This document shows, in pieces, positions 1 through 13,700 of a stretch of DNA of 64,000 nt. This stretch comes from Agroathelia rolfsii (Eukaryota > Basidiomycota > Agaricomycetes > Amylocorticiales > Amylocorticiaceae). The notes under the pieces were generated by a model. It saw only the letters and a list, made by a program, of their open reading frames with translations. It was not told the origin of the DNA and searched no databases. Location of the stretch: positions 2,666,001 to 2,730,000 of the forward strand of contig JABRWF010000007.1 in assembly GCA_018343915.1 (NCBI GenBank), given 5' to 3'. Made by a program: the position numbers and the translations under genes. Numbering within the stretch: position 1 is the first letter of the stretch; each line of letters begins with the position of its first letter.

Positions 1-1213
1 TACTTGAAGGTATTTAACAAGACCTATGAAGCTACGATCCTCACAGATCATGCCGCACCCTGGGTCCTGGGAACGAAAGCCTCGGTAGCAAACCCAAGCC
101 TTAACTGGTTTAGCTTAACCATTCAAACTCATCATCATCTTTCATAGTAATATGAACGAGTCTTTCGGGAACTAGAGCCTATGATAGATTACTGTCACAT
201 CTTCGTAGACTGTCGTAGATGAACGTTCGACGAAAGCTGAGCCTCGTCTACTCGAGGCATGGTCAACATATTTAGAACTGTATTTGATTAGCTCATTCAG
301 TTGTTTTTCGCTTGCATCGTCAGCCGTTCTGCAACTGTATAGGTATTTCTAACCACTACTCACAAACAAGAACGCTGACGTAGCTTAGGCTTGGCATATG
401 CAAGATAAAGGTGGTTCTTCTCCGTCTTACAGCAGATGACCCGGTCTTAGCTGATTTATACTACACCTAACTGCCGCCGGATGGGTAATGTGGTCACAGA
501 CCATCGTCATGGCAGGCTGAAAAACGTAACCTGGGAATGACGGACCGGAGAATCGTAGTCGCAATCAACATTGTACTCTGTCATGATTGAATAACGGCTT
601 TTGTGCCCAAAGGCTTGTACTCATGCCGATCACAATATAATTGTAGCTAGATAGGTACGATGATCGCTACTAGAGGCGAGAAGTGAACCCAGCTGACTGA
701 AAAAGAGTCCAGCAACGCCACGGTCTTTGTACAACCAGTCCTAACATCACCGAAGTTGAGTGATTCAGTTATCGCCGGAGAAATTACTTCAACGTTAAGT
801 TGAGGAAGAATATTAATATTCGAACAGACACGACGACATAATTCAAGAAAATGTTTACCCAAGTATTTACGCTTTGATTTGCCACAGACAGCCTGAATTC
901 TCATCCTCATGCTGCTAGCTTGTACGTTAAATCATAGGTAAATTGCAAACTTATCATTAGCCGGCATCTCAACGTTTTAAAGCGGGGGCAAACAGTAGCC
1001 TTGGAAGTGTCCGATAATGAGTTTCTCTGAAACCTCGGGTAAGGCTTGCCTAAACCTCGCATGTAACCATTGCCTGTTGTATATAGTTTATCCGTTCATC
1101 CATCCATCTGACATACACAGACAATTGTGCCGATCCCATATAATACATGTGAGCATTGTCTTGGGGGCTTGGCAAGTGCACTCCTCATTCACCGAGATTC
1201 ACAAATTCACCGA
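1..1213. other. Intergenic sequence upstream of first AA9 gene
   Basis: I see no convincing gene here. Open frames are short and lack recognisable motifs. The last 190 bases hold the promoter of the first AA9 gene, listed separately. Confidence 0.6.
1024..1145 (+). promoter_or_regulatory. AA9 gene 1 promoter: conserved -190 block and TATA-like box
   Basis: A block of about 48 bases starting at 1024 (TCTCTGAAACCTCGGGTAAG and onward) lies 190 bases before the ATG. It recurs at the same distance before AA9 gene 2 and, more diverged, before gene 3. Within it TAAGGC-TTG-CCTA is a small dyad. An AT-rich TATA-like element (ATATAATA, 1138-1145) lies about 76 bases before the ATG. The block may bind a regulator of the LPMO genes; the binding factor is unknown. 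Confidence 0.45.
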
Positions 1214-2495
1214 ATGTTTATCCCATTTCTTTCCTTGTCCCTCATTGCTATGTCCGTATCTGGACATAGTATATTCCAGGTAGAGCTACTTACTATTCTT
1301 TAAAATGTTATTACTGAATGGTTTAATATAGGAAGAATGGATCAATGGGGTTGATCAGGGCCATGAAGTCGGTATCCGTGTACCGTCATATGATGGCGTG
1401 GGTTTACTGTTTGGACGTAGCATCACCACTTTGAGTGACAACTTTGCAGCCCATTACCGACTTAACTTCGAACGATCTTATATGCAACGGCGGTATCAAT
1501 CCATACCTTACACCTGTCTCAACCGTCGTCTTGGAGGCTCCTGCAGGAGCTACGATAGGCGCGCAATGGCACCACACGCTGGCAAGCTAAACTTTCTTCA
1601 GCAAGAAATGGCAACTTTTATATTCACCGCTCCAATAGGCTGGTGCGGACCCCACCGATCCAGATGATCCTATTGATCCCTCACACAAATAAGTAAATTA
1701 TCTGTGACATTGAATTGTCTCTTATTGTCGATGCACAGGGCCCGTGCTTGCATACATGGCACAGGTTTCGGACCCCCTGAACCTTGATGTCACTGGTAAT
1801 CATCTTTTCTATTTGATGCAAAGCCGTTCATATCAGGAATGTCTAATTGAATAACAGGATTGGACTGGTTCAAGATCTGGGAAGATGGCTACGACGCTAC
1901 AACTGAGACCTGGGGAGTGGACAGACTCATTGCTGCCAAAGGCCTTGTCAATTTGTGCGTCCCTCCTCTTTATATGCATAGAGCTGCAAACTTAACGACT
2001 CGTGTAGCACTATTCCAACCTGTATTCCTGCTGGGTACTATCTTCTCCGCGTGGAAATTATAGGTATCAGTGATGACTGTTCTCGCAAGTTTTTTATTGA
2101 TTAATGCTGGCGTAGCCCTGCATGCTGCATCAACCTACCCCGGCGCTCAATTCTATGTGAGTTCCATAGCAAGCCCTTCATTCTCACTTCTAAAATTGAA
2201 TCATTTTTATCTTTACAGATGGAGTGCGCGCAGATGCAAATCACAGGAGGTGGCAGCACGCACCCCGCGACCGTTTCCTTCCCTGGAACCTATCAACGTA
2301 AGGCGAATTCTCTCCTCTTGGCGCTTCCGTTGAAGCTAATTCCCTATTTGTCACTAGCCACCGACCCCGGAATTACGATCAACATCTACTATCCTCCTGT
2401 TACAAACTACACTATCCCAGGTGATTTGGTTCTTCAATATCAATGATTAGCAACAGTTAACACTTGTCGCAGGTCCCGCTGTTTTCACCTGTTAA
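1214..2495 (+). CDS. AA9 lytic polysaccharide monooxygenase, copy 1 (multi-exon)
   Basis: Secreted copper monooxygenase that oxidatively cleaves cellulose (AA9, formerly GH61). The ATG at 1214 opens a signal peptide ([17 protein letters not shown]). Cleavage after Gly leaves HSIFQ, so His1 of the copper histidine brace is the mature N-terminus. Later exons give the family blocks [16 protein letters not shown] (second copper His), [22 protein letters not shown] and GAQFYMECAQ (axial Tyr and second-shell Gln). The protein ends GPAVFTC with TAA at 2493-2495. It is about 240 aa, a bare catalytic domain without CBM1. At least seven short introns are present; the first is 1280-1331. The donor after QWHHTL reads GCAAGC where copies 2 and 3 have GTAAGC and GTGAGA, so it is a GC-AG intron or a damaged donor. 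Exact borders of the middle introns are my inference from the three aligned copies. Confidence 0.88.
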
Positions 2496-3189
2496 CTGAG
2501 GCCTTATGTACAAACTATGGATCCGAGTATCATGGGATGTCTGGGCGAAGTGAAACTGTGCTGAAGATGGCAAAAGTAGACGATCGGAGTATTGATAGAC
2601 ACGCAGGATTTCGACGTGCTAGAGATGTATCCTGGCTTTTACCTCTCCTCCCAAGTAGCGCAATATCAAGTGATCATTTTTGTACAGAGTAAACGAATCT
2701 ATATCAGTCAGAGTGAGAGATGGCATTCTGCTCGAATACTACAGTATGCATAGCTAGTAAGCACTAGTGAGCTGTTCGATGAGACCCAGTTGGAAACCCA
2801 CTACTGGCAGCCGAGTGCCTCAAATGCCCCGGGCCGGGTAAACGGAAGCATCTGGTCTCCCGTAAGCGGACTCCAACGTTCGCTCCGCTCACTTGAATTG
2901 ACCAATTCACTGCCACCGGCATAGGCCCAAGTACAAGTACTTACTCTAATACGACGATCGAAGCTGGAAATTTACACAAGGGGATACCTTGTACCTGCTT
3001 TGTGATAATGCAATGGATTCAAATTATCTTATGGCTGGAATATCCTTTATGTTTCGTCGTACCTCGAGTTCTGAGCCCGTCATTCTGACTAATGGGTTGT
3101 TCTTCTCAACCAGCGCCAGTCCTGTTAGAGATTAAACTATCCAGACATCCGAGACTACATTCTTTTACTCTCCATGGAAGCCTTTGTTG

Positions 3190-3270
3190 TGATGTAATCC
3201 GTGACACTGTAATGTGTCATGTGACTAGATACTTAGAGTAGCTTTGGAGTTTGTATGTAGCTACTCATCC
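3190..3270 (+). repeat. Decayed Copia-type LTR fragment
   Basis: This stretch resembles the left half of the solo Copia LTR at 23627-23729. It shares, in order, GTGAYGTAAT, a GTGACA/GTCATGTGAC cluster, then a TACTTAGAGTAG-like segment and GTTTGTAT. No intact ends or target duplication are visible, so it is an old fragment. Confidence 0.4.
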
Positions 3271-4100
3271 GTTTGACTCCGTACGACAACACTGTACGAG
3301 ACAAGCGGAATATTATTATTTGTCGTCTTAAGCTGGTCTGGTTCTGGCTCGCTGGATTTTATGACAGCCTTTCTCTCGCGAGACCTGGCAGTGCTGGTGA
3401 TCCTGAAACAAGTGTGAACATTCATAATTATTCTCAGAATAATTTCGATTCAATCCAATTCCCGAATTCTGGGACCACCAGATCCACTTGGAGAGCATCA
3501 TAGTTTAGGTTGGATCTGCTCAATATTCTTGATGCCAAAATTCACTAGATCGATCTAGAAGTCAATTGCTAGGGTAATCCGCTAAACTAATAGATACCAT
3601 AGACTATTTCTGGATGAGAAAAATAGGAATATCCTATCATCAATATATCATTTCCGATGACCAAAAATTGAGCATAATTATTGCGGCTCCGGTATATCTC
3701 AATAATCGATGCCGATCATTCCACTAATCTCCACCAATTTGAATTCATGCCAAAATTGATGTTAGCTTGTCAATCGATGTCGTTTGGTCTTGGCTCAGAA
3801 GTCTGACCCATCATACAAACCCTAATTGGGGTAAATTATTGCGAAAAAATGGCTTTGACCGACCTAACAGCAATACGGCCGATTCAGCTCACAACATTGC
3901 ATCAGTTCGACGATAAAGGATTTGTGTGATGCTCACTGCGGCAATAAGCCTGAGCCTGCGGCGGATAGTTGAAGTTCTCGGAGGCAGTAGAATAGCTCTT
4001 GACTGGCAATGGTATGAATTCAGGTAAATTGTGTTCAAGGCTCCATGTATTTATCATTGAAAACTAATGAGTAAAGCTGCCAGTTACTAATTGACCACAC

Positions 4101-4218
4101 TCTCTAAAACTTCGGCTAAGGTTGGCTTAAACCTCGCCTGTACCATTGAATGACGCATATGATTTACCCGTCTATCAGACCCCTGACCGATGCCCAGAGA
4201 TTATTCGTGGCATATATA
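4101..4218 (+). promoter_or_regulatory. AA9 gene 2 promoter: conserved -190 block and TATA-like box
   Basis: The block beginning TCTCTAAAACTTCGGCTAAG at 4101 is 190 bases before the ATG at 4291. It matches the block before copy 1, including the following TTAAACCTCGCCTGTA. An ATATATA box (4212-4218) is about 79 bases before the ATG. Confidence 0.45.
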
Positions 4219-4290
4219 CGAGTGGATACTGTTCTATAAATGATACTACGCCCGGGCTCACGAGCAATCGACACGTCTGATACCTGCAGA

Positions 4291-5610
4291 ATGTTACTCT
4301 CGCTTGTCGCCTTAGGTGCCAGTATTTTCGCTGGATCCGTGTCCGGACATAGCATCTTCCAGGTAAGAGAGACGTGGTGCTACAGACACTTTGGAGCTAA
4401 AGTATAAACTTCAGGAAGTATGGATCAATGGTGTTGATCAGGGCCACGAAGTTGGTGTTCGCGTACCGTCATATGATGGAGTTGGTGTTTCTTTAGGATG
4501 TAATATTGTCGCTTGGTTAACACATTTTTAGCCTATTATGGATGTTACTTCGAATGACCTCATATGTAACGGTGGGATCAATCCATACCAAACACCCGTC
4601 TCGACTGCCGTCTTGAAAGCTCCAGCAGGGGCTAAGATTGGGGCACAATGGCACCACACGCTAGTAAGCCAATCTTTTTCTGTGTATGTGGCATATCTAA
4701 AAGTTTACTCGCTCTTAGGCTGGTGCCGACCCTAGCGATCCCGCGGACCCCATCGATCCCTCGCACAAATAAGTTCGCCATTCCATTGACTAAACCAACA
4801 CTTATCCCCAATTCACAGGTCCCGTGATCGCTTATCTAGCTCAAGTTTCAAATCCCTTGAACCTCGATGCTACTGGTATTTATTGCCATCATGTATTCTG
4901 CCCATATGAGTTTTCTAACTGGCTGCCAGGATTGAGTTGGTTTAAGATCTGGGAAGATGGCTATAACAGTGCAACTCAAACCTGGGGAGTTGACAGGCTC
5001 ATTGCTGCGAAGGGCCTTGTCAACTTGTTAGTTGTTCCATGTCCCTTGTGCCGTATTTCACTCATATTGATGACCCATATTTTAGTACTATTCCAAGCTG
5101 TATCCCAGCTGGATATTATCTACTTCGTGTAGAGATCATAGGTGAGCAAAGACGAAGCTCCTAAAAGTCTCAAATAACGTCTACTAGTTCTACTAATAAC
5201 TAACTAATATAAAAATTTAGCTTTACATGGGGCATCGAGTTACCCTGGCGCACAATTCTACGTATGTTGAACAAAGAGCATCTTAATTCTTGATCTTGAA
5301 ACAAGCTCATCAATTCTATAGATGGAATGCGCGCAACTGCAGATCACAGGTGGCGGTAGTACAAAGCCGGCCACAGTTTCCTTCCCAGGGGCATATCATC
5401 GTAAGTCTGGAATGTTCTATAATTATTATGTACGACACTCCTCCTGATCACATACGTTTTTCTGAAGCCACCGATCCTGGAATCACCATCAACATTTACT
5501 ACCCTACAGTCACAAACTATACGGTTCCTGGTGATTAGTTCCTCATGTCCAAATAATGAGTTATTCAGTTACTGATATATTGAAAAGGTCCTAGCGTTTT
5601 CACTTGCTAG
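4291..5610 (+). CDS. AA9 lytic polysaccharide monooxygenase, copy 2 (multi-exon)
   Basis: Secreted AA9 copper LPMO, a close paralogue of copies 1 and 3. The ATG at 4291 gives the signal peptide [19 protein letters not shown], then mature HSIFQ with His1 of the copper brace. Exons encode [21 protein letters not shown], then [74 protein letters not shown] and the end GPSVFTC, with TAG at 5608-5610. Introns interrupt the same positions as in copy 1, and the donor after QWHHTL is a normal GTAAGC. No disabling change was found and all copper ligands are present. There is no cellulose-binding module. The three genes are co-oriented and about 3 kb apart, which fits tandem duplication. Confidence 0.9.
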
Positions 5611-7623
5611 TCGAGGCCATCGCCCGAAGGCTTGAAGAATAATGTCAAGTCTCAGATACCATAGTTAGTATAACTGATTTAGTTAGTTGATGATTAAATC
5701 TGAAACGACTGGGACGATGGCGATCATTATAATACGAAACGATTACTGAACTATGTTTTAAATTTAGGCTTTGGATGTAAATTAGTCCAGAGTCTGCCTG
5801 ACCGTTAATCTGTTTACATATATATGATCTCAATGTCTGGATGATGATGAAATAGTTAACACTATCAATGGGGTATCTCTGTTTGAGATAGGGTCCCACC
5901 CATTTATTGCATCCTATTACTAGTAGTAGTAGGGAAGCATGTCCTCTTCAGCGGCTCACATCGTCATACATTAATACGCCATCAACTAAACTCAAGAAGA
6001 CGGACTTTAGGAAGCATGGGGCATGAAGTAACATTTGAGAATTGAATGCACTAAGGATCATCAATTAGTAACCTCCGTATGCCCTTGGGATGTCTATTCT
6101 ATACCAGTGACTGACTCGGTTTCCTCAAATAGTCAAGGCATCGTTCAAGTTACGGGCCTGGTACAATTTAAACGCATTTAAAATTTCTGTAATTGCCAAA
6201 GCCATCAAACGTCTTTATATTTCCCAGCCGATGTGCATACACTCTGGGGTTTTCAAAAGAAAAATATTGTTTTTACCGATCTCTGGACAAACCCCTCTAC
6301 TTTGGATAAAGGATTCGGTAAAAAGGTCTAATCACGTGACCTACTTATCTGCCAAAATATAATCACGTGATGCTCGCTTTTAGCGATCCTTTTACTCAAA
6401 GTAAGGTGGTTGGTAGAAGTATTGGTAGAAATGGGGCTTTTCCCTGGAAAACTCCGAAGTGATAATTGCAAATTCTGAACATATGACGTAATATCTGAGC
6501 TTGCTATAGATTTTTCCAGTACGTTGTGTAAAAATACGGCAAACGACGATGAAGAGCAGTAGTTGACACAGAAAAATTCCGCTTGTCTACTTGAACATTG
6601 TTGTACGTAGTCAAACGGATATCCGATCGATAAAGTAAACATAAAGACAAGATCATGTGACCAATCACGTGGATCACTTTTTTTTTTTTTTTTTTTTTTA
6701 CGTTTATATACCGCATCATGTACTAAAAACAAACTACGGTGTCATAAGGGCTGTAGTGTAAGTTACGCAGTATAGGAAAGTGTGGTATGTAGTGGCATAA
6801 GGGTTATATGATGGAATGTGACTCTCTCGTCTTTCAACTGAAGCCTGTTCAATCCCATAGAAACGCTTGACTGACCTATCTCTGTCTTGGCATACACATG
6901 TACACTGTACACATGATGGCCAAGACTATTCACTACTGCGTTGAATCGGATGATATGGTCATTTGAACTATCTATGTCAGGAAACTACACGACATACTAT
7001 ATCATCAGCGATGATAGGACCCAGTAGCACCATGGCTGCGATTACACGGTTATATTAGCCACCCGATACCGGCTTTCATAGATTCAAGATGATCCTTGAG
7101 CACGGATACTGGCTACGTCGGACATACTCTCACTACAACAGAGCCCTGCAATTTGGTCTTGTCTGCGTAGTCAATAACAGTTTTACCGATATCACAAGAT
7201 ACGATGTACATGGGAGAAACTGGCTTGACGACAGAAAACTTGGGACTTGAGGTATACCTGGTCAAATGGATATTTTACTACCAGGGACTATATGTCTATT
7301 TGTGTTATACAGGCATCAAATATTAATAAGCTCGCTTGTTGTTAACCACAAGCTTCTGTACGTTTTGAAAACATACTACGCTGTCATCTAGTCGAAAGGG
7401 CTGGCTTTTTGCCATTTATTGAACGGATTCTCTCAAACTTCGGATAAAATATGCATAAATTTCGCCTGCGGTTGCTGTAATCTACGTGCAATCTACTTGC
7501 TCATTAGATCGTCTGACACACCCAGGCAGTCTTGCATCGCATATATATATGTAAGCAATATCAGTATATAATCTGCTCAAAAGCTGGGATACTACCATTG
7601 TGATAATATCTGAACTCTACAGA
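5611..7623. other. AT-rich intergenic region between AA9 copies 2 and 3
   Basis: No gene is recognised. It holds a 22-base T run (6678-6699) and three CACGTG palindromes, each preceded by T (6333, 6364, 6666). Open frames in this stretch are short, and those crossing the T run encode only poly-Lys. Confidence 0.55.
7430..7550 (+). promoter_or_regulatory. AA9 gene 3 promoter: diverged -194 block and TATA-like box
   Basis: The sequence from 7430 (TCTCAAACTTCGGATAAAAT) through TTTCGCCTG aligns with the blocks before copies 1 and 2 and sits 194 bases before the ATG. A run of alternating AT (7541-7550) occupies the TATA position about 83 bases upstream. Confidence 0.38.
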
Positions 7624-8933
7624 ATGCTACATTCAATCCTTTCCCTATCTTTTATTGCTACAGCTGTATCTGGCCATAGTATTTTTCAGGTGCGGGTAAC
7701 CCCTCTACCAGTTTCATTGATACCTTCAGGCTAAGTTTCTATATTAGGAAGCGTGGATCAATGGTGTTGATCAAGGGCACGAAGTTGGCATCCGTGTGCC
7801 CTCTTCCAATTCAGTAAGTTTTAATTGAGATCATGTGACAAAACCTGGATTATTTTCTGATGGTCTTGCCATCCAAAAGCCAATCATGAACGTTTCTTCG
7901 AATGACATTATATGCAATGGGGGCATTAACCCATATCTTACCCCCGTGTCGACAGTCGTCTTAGAGGCTCCAGCAGGTGCAAAAATTGGTGCTCAATGGC
8001 ATCATGGCCTAGTGAGAATAACCCCTATCCCTTGAATGGCTGACGTCTTAATCGCTGGCCTATCAGGAAACTGCAGAAGATCCAAGCGACCCAGACGACC
8101 CCATTGCTTCCTCTCACAAATAAGTTTCATTTTACCATCTAAATGCCATCCCCAGCTCAAACTCCGTGTACAGGTCCCGTTATCGCATATTTGGCCAAGG
8201 TTTCAGATCCCCTCAATCTCGACGTCACTGGTATTTCTTGATTAATATTTTTGCCCAGGGGTTATTATCTAATTAAAGAGTAGGATTGGGGTGGTTTAAG
8301 ATCTGGGAAGACGGTTATGATAACGCGACTCAAACTTGGGGTGTGGATAGGCTGATTACTGCCGAAGGATTAGTGAACTTGTGAGTAAGATTTATTTGTG
8401 ATGTCCCGATAGCACAAATTAAATGGGTAGTGAACAGTACAATTCCGAGTTGCATACCTGCTGGATATTATCTTCTTCGTGTGGAAATTATAGGTATGCA
8501 GTGCTAAGAGTGTCCTAAAAGACTAAACCCCATTATTTGTGATGGTGTAGCTTTACACGGTGCATCAACTTACCCTGGTGCACAATTCTATGTAAGTTGA
8601 ATGACAAGCCCTCGATGACTTATCTGAGTAATTTATTCTTACAGATGGAATGCGCACAATTGCAGATTACAGGAGGCGGTAGCAAGCAGCCAGCCACGGT
8701 GTCGTTCCCTGGTGCATACCACTGTAATCCAAGCATTTCTTTTTCGACTTAAGCATAACTTAATCTGATACATTTCTACCCAGCGACCGACCCTGGTATC
8801 ACGATTAACATCTATTGGCCGACAGTCACCAACTACACTGTTCCTGGTACTTTCCTCTGCGTAATGCTAAATCGAGTTGCTATTAATGCCCCCAAAACAG
8901 GACCCGATGTATTTACCTGCTAGGCCGGTATCG
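7624..8933 (+). CDS. AA9 lytic polysaccharide monooxygenase, copy 3 (multi-exon)
   Basis: Third tandem secreted AA9 LPMO. The ATG at 7624 starts the signal peptide [17 protein letters not shown], followed by mature HSIFQ (copper His1). Conserved blocks follow in order: [125 protein letters not shown] and GPDVFTC, with TAG at 8931-8933. Intron positions match copies 1 and 2, and donors are conventional (GTAAGT after VPSSNS, GTGAGA after QWHHGL). It looks intact, about 240 aa with no CBM1. The loop after SSN differs from SYDG in copies 1 and 2, a possible substrate-surface difference. Confidence 0.9.
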
Positions 8934-10145
8934 CCTATGCTTGAGGAGATAGTGTATTCCAGGGACTGAGTTTAGCAGCCGCCAAGGCAGGCACTTCCAG
9001 TAGCAAAGTATTAAGATTAAGATTTCAGAAGATTCTTTTTAAGTAGCGAAATACCAGTTATATTTTTCTCTATGTTATATGAAAGAATTCCGAGTATCGA
9101 GAATCAGTATGAAGCCATTTGGTATCTTCAATTGCTGAGTTTACTTCAATTGATTGGCTTAACTCAAATTGATGGGAAATCGAGCAGCGGACCGGAAGCA
9201 GAGTCCTCTTTCACCTTCAACTTGCCAGTGAAAGTTTCACCGTCGCCGTGAGGGTGATTTGGTTTCATACGCTTCGCGCCCAGTGACTTTAGCTACTGCC
9301 TTGAAAACTTCAGAGACTAAACCTCGTTATCACAACATGGAAAACCATCCTAGCGTGCGTAACGCTAATAGACCATACACTGGCCTCTGAAATACTACTC
9401 TGGTAGCCATGTCTAGTATGCTGCGTTATCAAGTGTCTTGGCCAAGTATCCATCTTGTGCCGGTTGCCTCTTTCAGACATACAATGATCTACTTTTGGGT
9501 TAGTTCTGTATATATCTCAAAAATTGCACAAGATGACAAACGGTGTATCAGCTCAACAATGGACCAACCTGCGAGTCATCGATCTTCCTGGTTGCAAAAG
9601 AGCTTCTCTTAAAGGGAATAGGCCAAGAAACCAATTTGTTAGCCGATTCAAAATGGCTTTGTCACTGAATCTGAATCTGAGAGTCTGTTTTTTTTAGACA
9701 CCGACTGAAGAGTTGAACTTGGAGCCTATGAATATTGTCCCTTGCTCTCTCGCGGAATCACTTTCCATGGATTGGTAAGTTTTTGTTCTCTCTAGGTTGT
9801 TTGTGATTAATCATTCCGTAGGCTCTCGTCAGTTTTTTTCGAACTCGGTAACCCTAAAGAAATCTACCTCGCAATCGTAGCCGATGATTCATCTCTTGTA
9901 TATTACAAGATTAGTACCAGCATTATCAAGCCGCCAATATGAAGAATTGATATCAGTCGAAGATACCCTGTTTGATACTATATTGTATAATTGAAGGGCT
10001 TCACATTTTCATTGTCGTGCGAAAGACAATCGAATTGCATCTCTCAAGTTCGAATTCGTATAAAAATTCGACCCTTGTAATTAAGGATACTCATTTTCTA
10101 ACATGAAAATTAGGCTGATTCGTCCGGCGACTATATAACTCGTAG
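8934..10145. other. Intergenic region after AA9 copy 3
   Basis: I see no supportable gene or RNA. Small frames such as 9409-9612 lack motifs and codon bias. Confidence 0.55.
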
Positions 10146-10868
10146 TCATTCTAATTTAATTCGAATACTAGATGTACTTGCTTGTAGACGCTTTGCAAGA
10201 CGTATACAGTAATGTGCAACAAACATGGAACATAATAGAATGACGAAAACAGTACCAAACTCTACGGGTGCAATATCATGGGCCTGTCCAACAGGAATGC
10301 GAATGGCTAGAGGCAATCCGTCCCGCGAAAGTGTTATGATGCTATGTTGCTCAAATGCACCTTTCTCCGAGATAGACGCTGATACTAGAAAGCAGACAAG
10401 GAAAGCTCTGAGTGAAGACAGACAATGTGAATCATTTACTAACGTACTTGTTTTTTGACACTGCCAGTGTGCTTGTGGAATAGGCAATTCTATTTCTGTG
10501 TAGGGTACTCCTTCATGTGCAACAAGGCCATAGCGAAGATGAAGTGGTATATCCAGTTGGAAATGAGTTGCATTAATTGAACGCTGCCTGTGCTCTGAAG
10601 ATACCAGAATGATCAATTTCTGGGGTTCAGAATTTTGAAGGGCAACCAAAGGCAGCTCGAGCTCAATAGGCCCGTCGAGTTGGGAAGAAAAGTATTCCTC
10701 GTGCAAGGCTAGCTCGTAAGGATCGGCGAACATGGCCGGAGGCGGATGCAGCACAATTTCAAGGTTGCATTGGGAAAAATCCTGTAAGTCATCAATAGCT
10801 GCAGTTGCTCCAAGGGTCGTATGAAAACCCAGTCTGGGCTCGAGAGAAAGGTATAGTGTAGTCTGCAT
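10146..10868 (-). CDS. PIGX: PIG-X / Pbn1-family subunit of GPI mannosyltransferase I
   Basis: Family role: an ER membrane glycoprotein that stabilises the GPI first mannosyltransferase (PIG-M/Gpi14). The ATG at 10868 opens a protein with FADPYELALHEEYF and ELELPL. The family signature is IPLHLRYGLVAHEGVPYTEI, followed closely by ELPIPQAHWQC. A C-terminal membrane helix (FGTVFVILLCSMFVAHYCI) precedes a short basic tail, as in PIG-X. A 63-base intron (10385-10447) has consensus ends (GTACGT...CTTTCTAG) and is a multiple of three without a stop. Removing it joins CQKT directly to ISASISEKG, giving about 219 aa instead of 240. It is divergently arranged with the PFK-2 gene, with 160 bp between start codons. 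Confidence 0.75.
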   Translation of the reverse strand: MQTTLYLSLEPRLGFHTTLGATAAIDDLQDFSQCNLEIVLHPPPAMFADPYELALHEEYFSSQLDGPIELELPLVALQNSEPQKLIILVSSEHRQRSINATHFQLDIPLHLRYGLVAHEGVPYTEIELPIPQAHWQCQKTSTLVNDSHCLSSLRAFLVCFLVSASISEKGAFEQHSIITLSRDGLPLAIRIPVGQAHDIAPVEFGTVFVILLCSMFVAHYCIRLAKRLQASTSSIRIKLE

Positions 10869-11028
10869 CCAAGGTACTAGAGCTACCGGGCCGGGCGCGA
10901 GCGCGCGTGAGTATTAAAACGAGATGAGTTAGTGGCTGTGGGCATTTCCCGTATGCCGGACCGCCGTGCCGGCTCTTAGTTATAATCGATGATTTCCGAG
11001 TCGTTACTGAGGCAATACCAATACAACC
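10869..11028. promoter_or_regulatory. Shared bidirectional promoter of PIG-X and PFK-2/FBPase-2 genes
   Basis: Only 160 bp separate two divergent start codons. The stretch holds GC-rich GGGCGCGAGCGCGCG and no clear TATA box, as expected for housekeeping divergent promoters. Confidence 0.5.
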
Positions 11029-13445
<2,417 letters not shown>

Positions 13446-13700
13446 GGATGGGTTTAAACGTAGACTATCATACTATTAGCACGCACTTGAATGGATTATC
13501 ACAGGATGTGTGACCTAGAGCGGGAGACGACGGGATTTACCTCCGTGTGCATCCGAGTTACTTAGTACCGCCGATGAAATTGTCACGGTCGCCTTCATCA
13601 TCATTAAGCCTCTGCTGTTCCTCCGAGTCATCCAGCTTGAGTCCGCTATTGCTGTGCAGCTTCCTGTCGCTGCCGCTCGCAACATCCTTTACAGGGCGCA

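Larger units (their letters stand above)
2496..4290. other. Intergenic region between AA9 copies 1 and 2
   Basis: No gene is recognised. The region contains a Copia LTR relic (3190-3270, separate entry) and, near its right end, the promoter of AA9 copy 2. Short open frames, for example 3273-3503, show no family motif. Confidence 0.55.

Noticed and set aside
647..910. Short frames in 1-1213 and 8934-10145 as genes
   Set aside because: They are short, without motifs, paralogues in the window or splice support.
6328..6732. A 134-aa minus-strand frame with poly-Lys
   Set aside because: It is produced by translating a 22-base T run and has no homologous motif.
10146..10868. Reading PIG-X as a single 240-aa exon
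   Set aside because: The 63-base segment 10385-10447 has consensus splice ends and encodes an atypical stretch between two conserved parts; being a multiple of three keeps it open by chance.
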